Assembly: GCA_039972875.1 (NCBI GenBank) | Contig: JBDWMA010000051.1 | Span: forward strand, 47,605-111,604 | Reading direction: 5' to 3' | From: Pseudoruegeria sp039972875 | GTDB lineage: Bacteria > Pseudomonadota > Alphaproteobacteria > Rhodobacterales > Rhodobacteraceae | DNA: 64,000 bases | In this document: positions 63,907 through 64,000 of the stretch, in pieces | Position numbering within the stretch: the stretch's first letter is position 1 | Layout: every line of letters begins with the position of its first letter | Notes under the pieces: generated by a model | The model's input: the letters and a program-made list of their open reading frames with translations, nothing else | What the model was told of the DNA's origin: nothing | The model's database searches: none | Position numbers and translations under genes: made by a program

Positions 63907-64000
63907 GAACCGGAAGAAAAGGCCGGGGACGGTGGGAGGACTGCCCCCGGCAGTTGGCGCGACAGGTAAGTCGCGGGCGCCATCGCTGCAGAGGCAAGTC

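Larger units (their letters stand above)
59975..64000 (-). mobile_element. Left end of an integrated phage-like element
   Basis: From the tRNA remnant to the right edge all genes are on the minus strand, closely packed with 4-8 base overlaps: tyrosine integrase, HTH protein, and several proteins typical of phages and related islands (DUF2303). No structural or packaging gene is seen, so it may be a satellite or other island rather than a full prophage. The element continues past the window. Confidence 0.8.

Overview
The window is chromosomal DNA from an alphaproteobacterium, most likely a marine Roseobacter-group member of the Rhodobacteraceae with moderate GC. Evidence: a valine-degradation cluster with a divergent LysR gene, tandem gap genes around a tiny membrane protein, DUF4167 and DUF1127 proteins, a zwf-pgl-pgi operon, an MttB-family methyltransferase without an amber codon, and 14-bp palindromes resembling TGTTAGCGCTAACA, the operator type I associate with the LacI-family carbon regulator CceR of Rhodobacter. 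Genus and species cannot be named from this.

Layout. 1-9.8 kb: tail of an AsmA-like protein, queA, two MFS transporters, a DUF924 protein, lpdA, uvrA and a VOC protein whose last codons form a strong terminator. 9.9-16.7 kb: branched-chain (valine) catabolism on the minus strand (mmsA, a carboxylate-amine ligase, acyl-CoA dehydrogenase, 3-hydroxyisobutyryl-CoA hydrolase, mmsB) with a divergent LysR regulator. 16.7-24.5 kb: CBS protein, coaD, a DUF1127 micro-protein, two gap genes, transketolase, a coiled-coil protein with zapA, DUF1499 and a small secreted protein. 24.5-36.9 kb: translation and envelope genes (prfA-prmC, DUF4167, then lptF-lptG-lptD-surA-pdxA-rsmA on the minus strand, and divergent pepA-holC). 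37-46.9 kb: MFS, MttB family, YjbR, soxR with a divergent VOC gene, cysS-cimA-phytoene-synthase-like, MFS. 46.9-52.2 kb: cobalamin genes cobB-cobA / cbiD-cobK, then a DNA glycosylase and an esterase. 52.3-60 kb: a 40-residue membrane protein overlapping an ABC-F gene, VOC, HNH nuclease, radical SAM protein, and zwf-pgl-pgi.

From about 59,975 to the right edge lies the left end of an integrated element. The 3' part of a glycine tRNA (anticodon loop to CCA) is followed at once by a tyrosine integrase, an HTH protein and a tightly packed minus-strand run of phage-type genes (DUF2303 and unknowns). By the geometry of tRNA integration, the intact tRNA should lie at the other end, beyond this window.

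The main regulatory theme is carbon metabolism. Seven copies of the CceR-like palindrome stand upstream of zwf-pgl-pgi, gap1, gap2 (three copies), a DUF1127 gene and an MFS gene just after lpdA. A second theme is a SoxR-type promoter with the 19-bp spacer typical of the MerR family in front of the VOC gene divergent from soxR. No protein gene appears broken, no intact rRNA or tRNA gene was seen, no CRISPR array was seen, and no gene-free stretch exceeds 300 bp.
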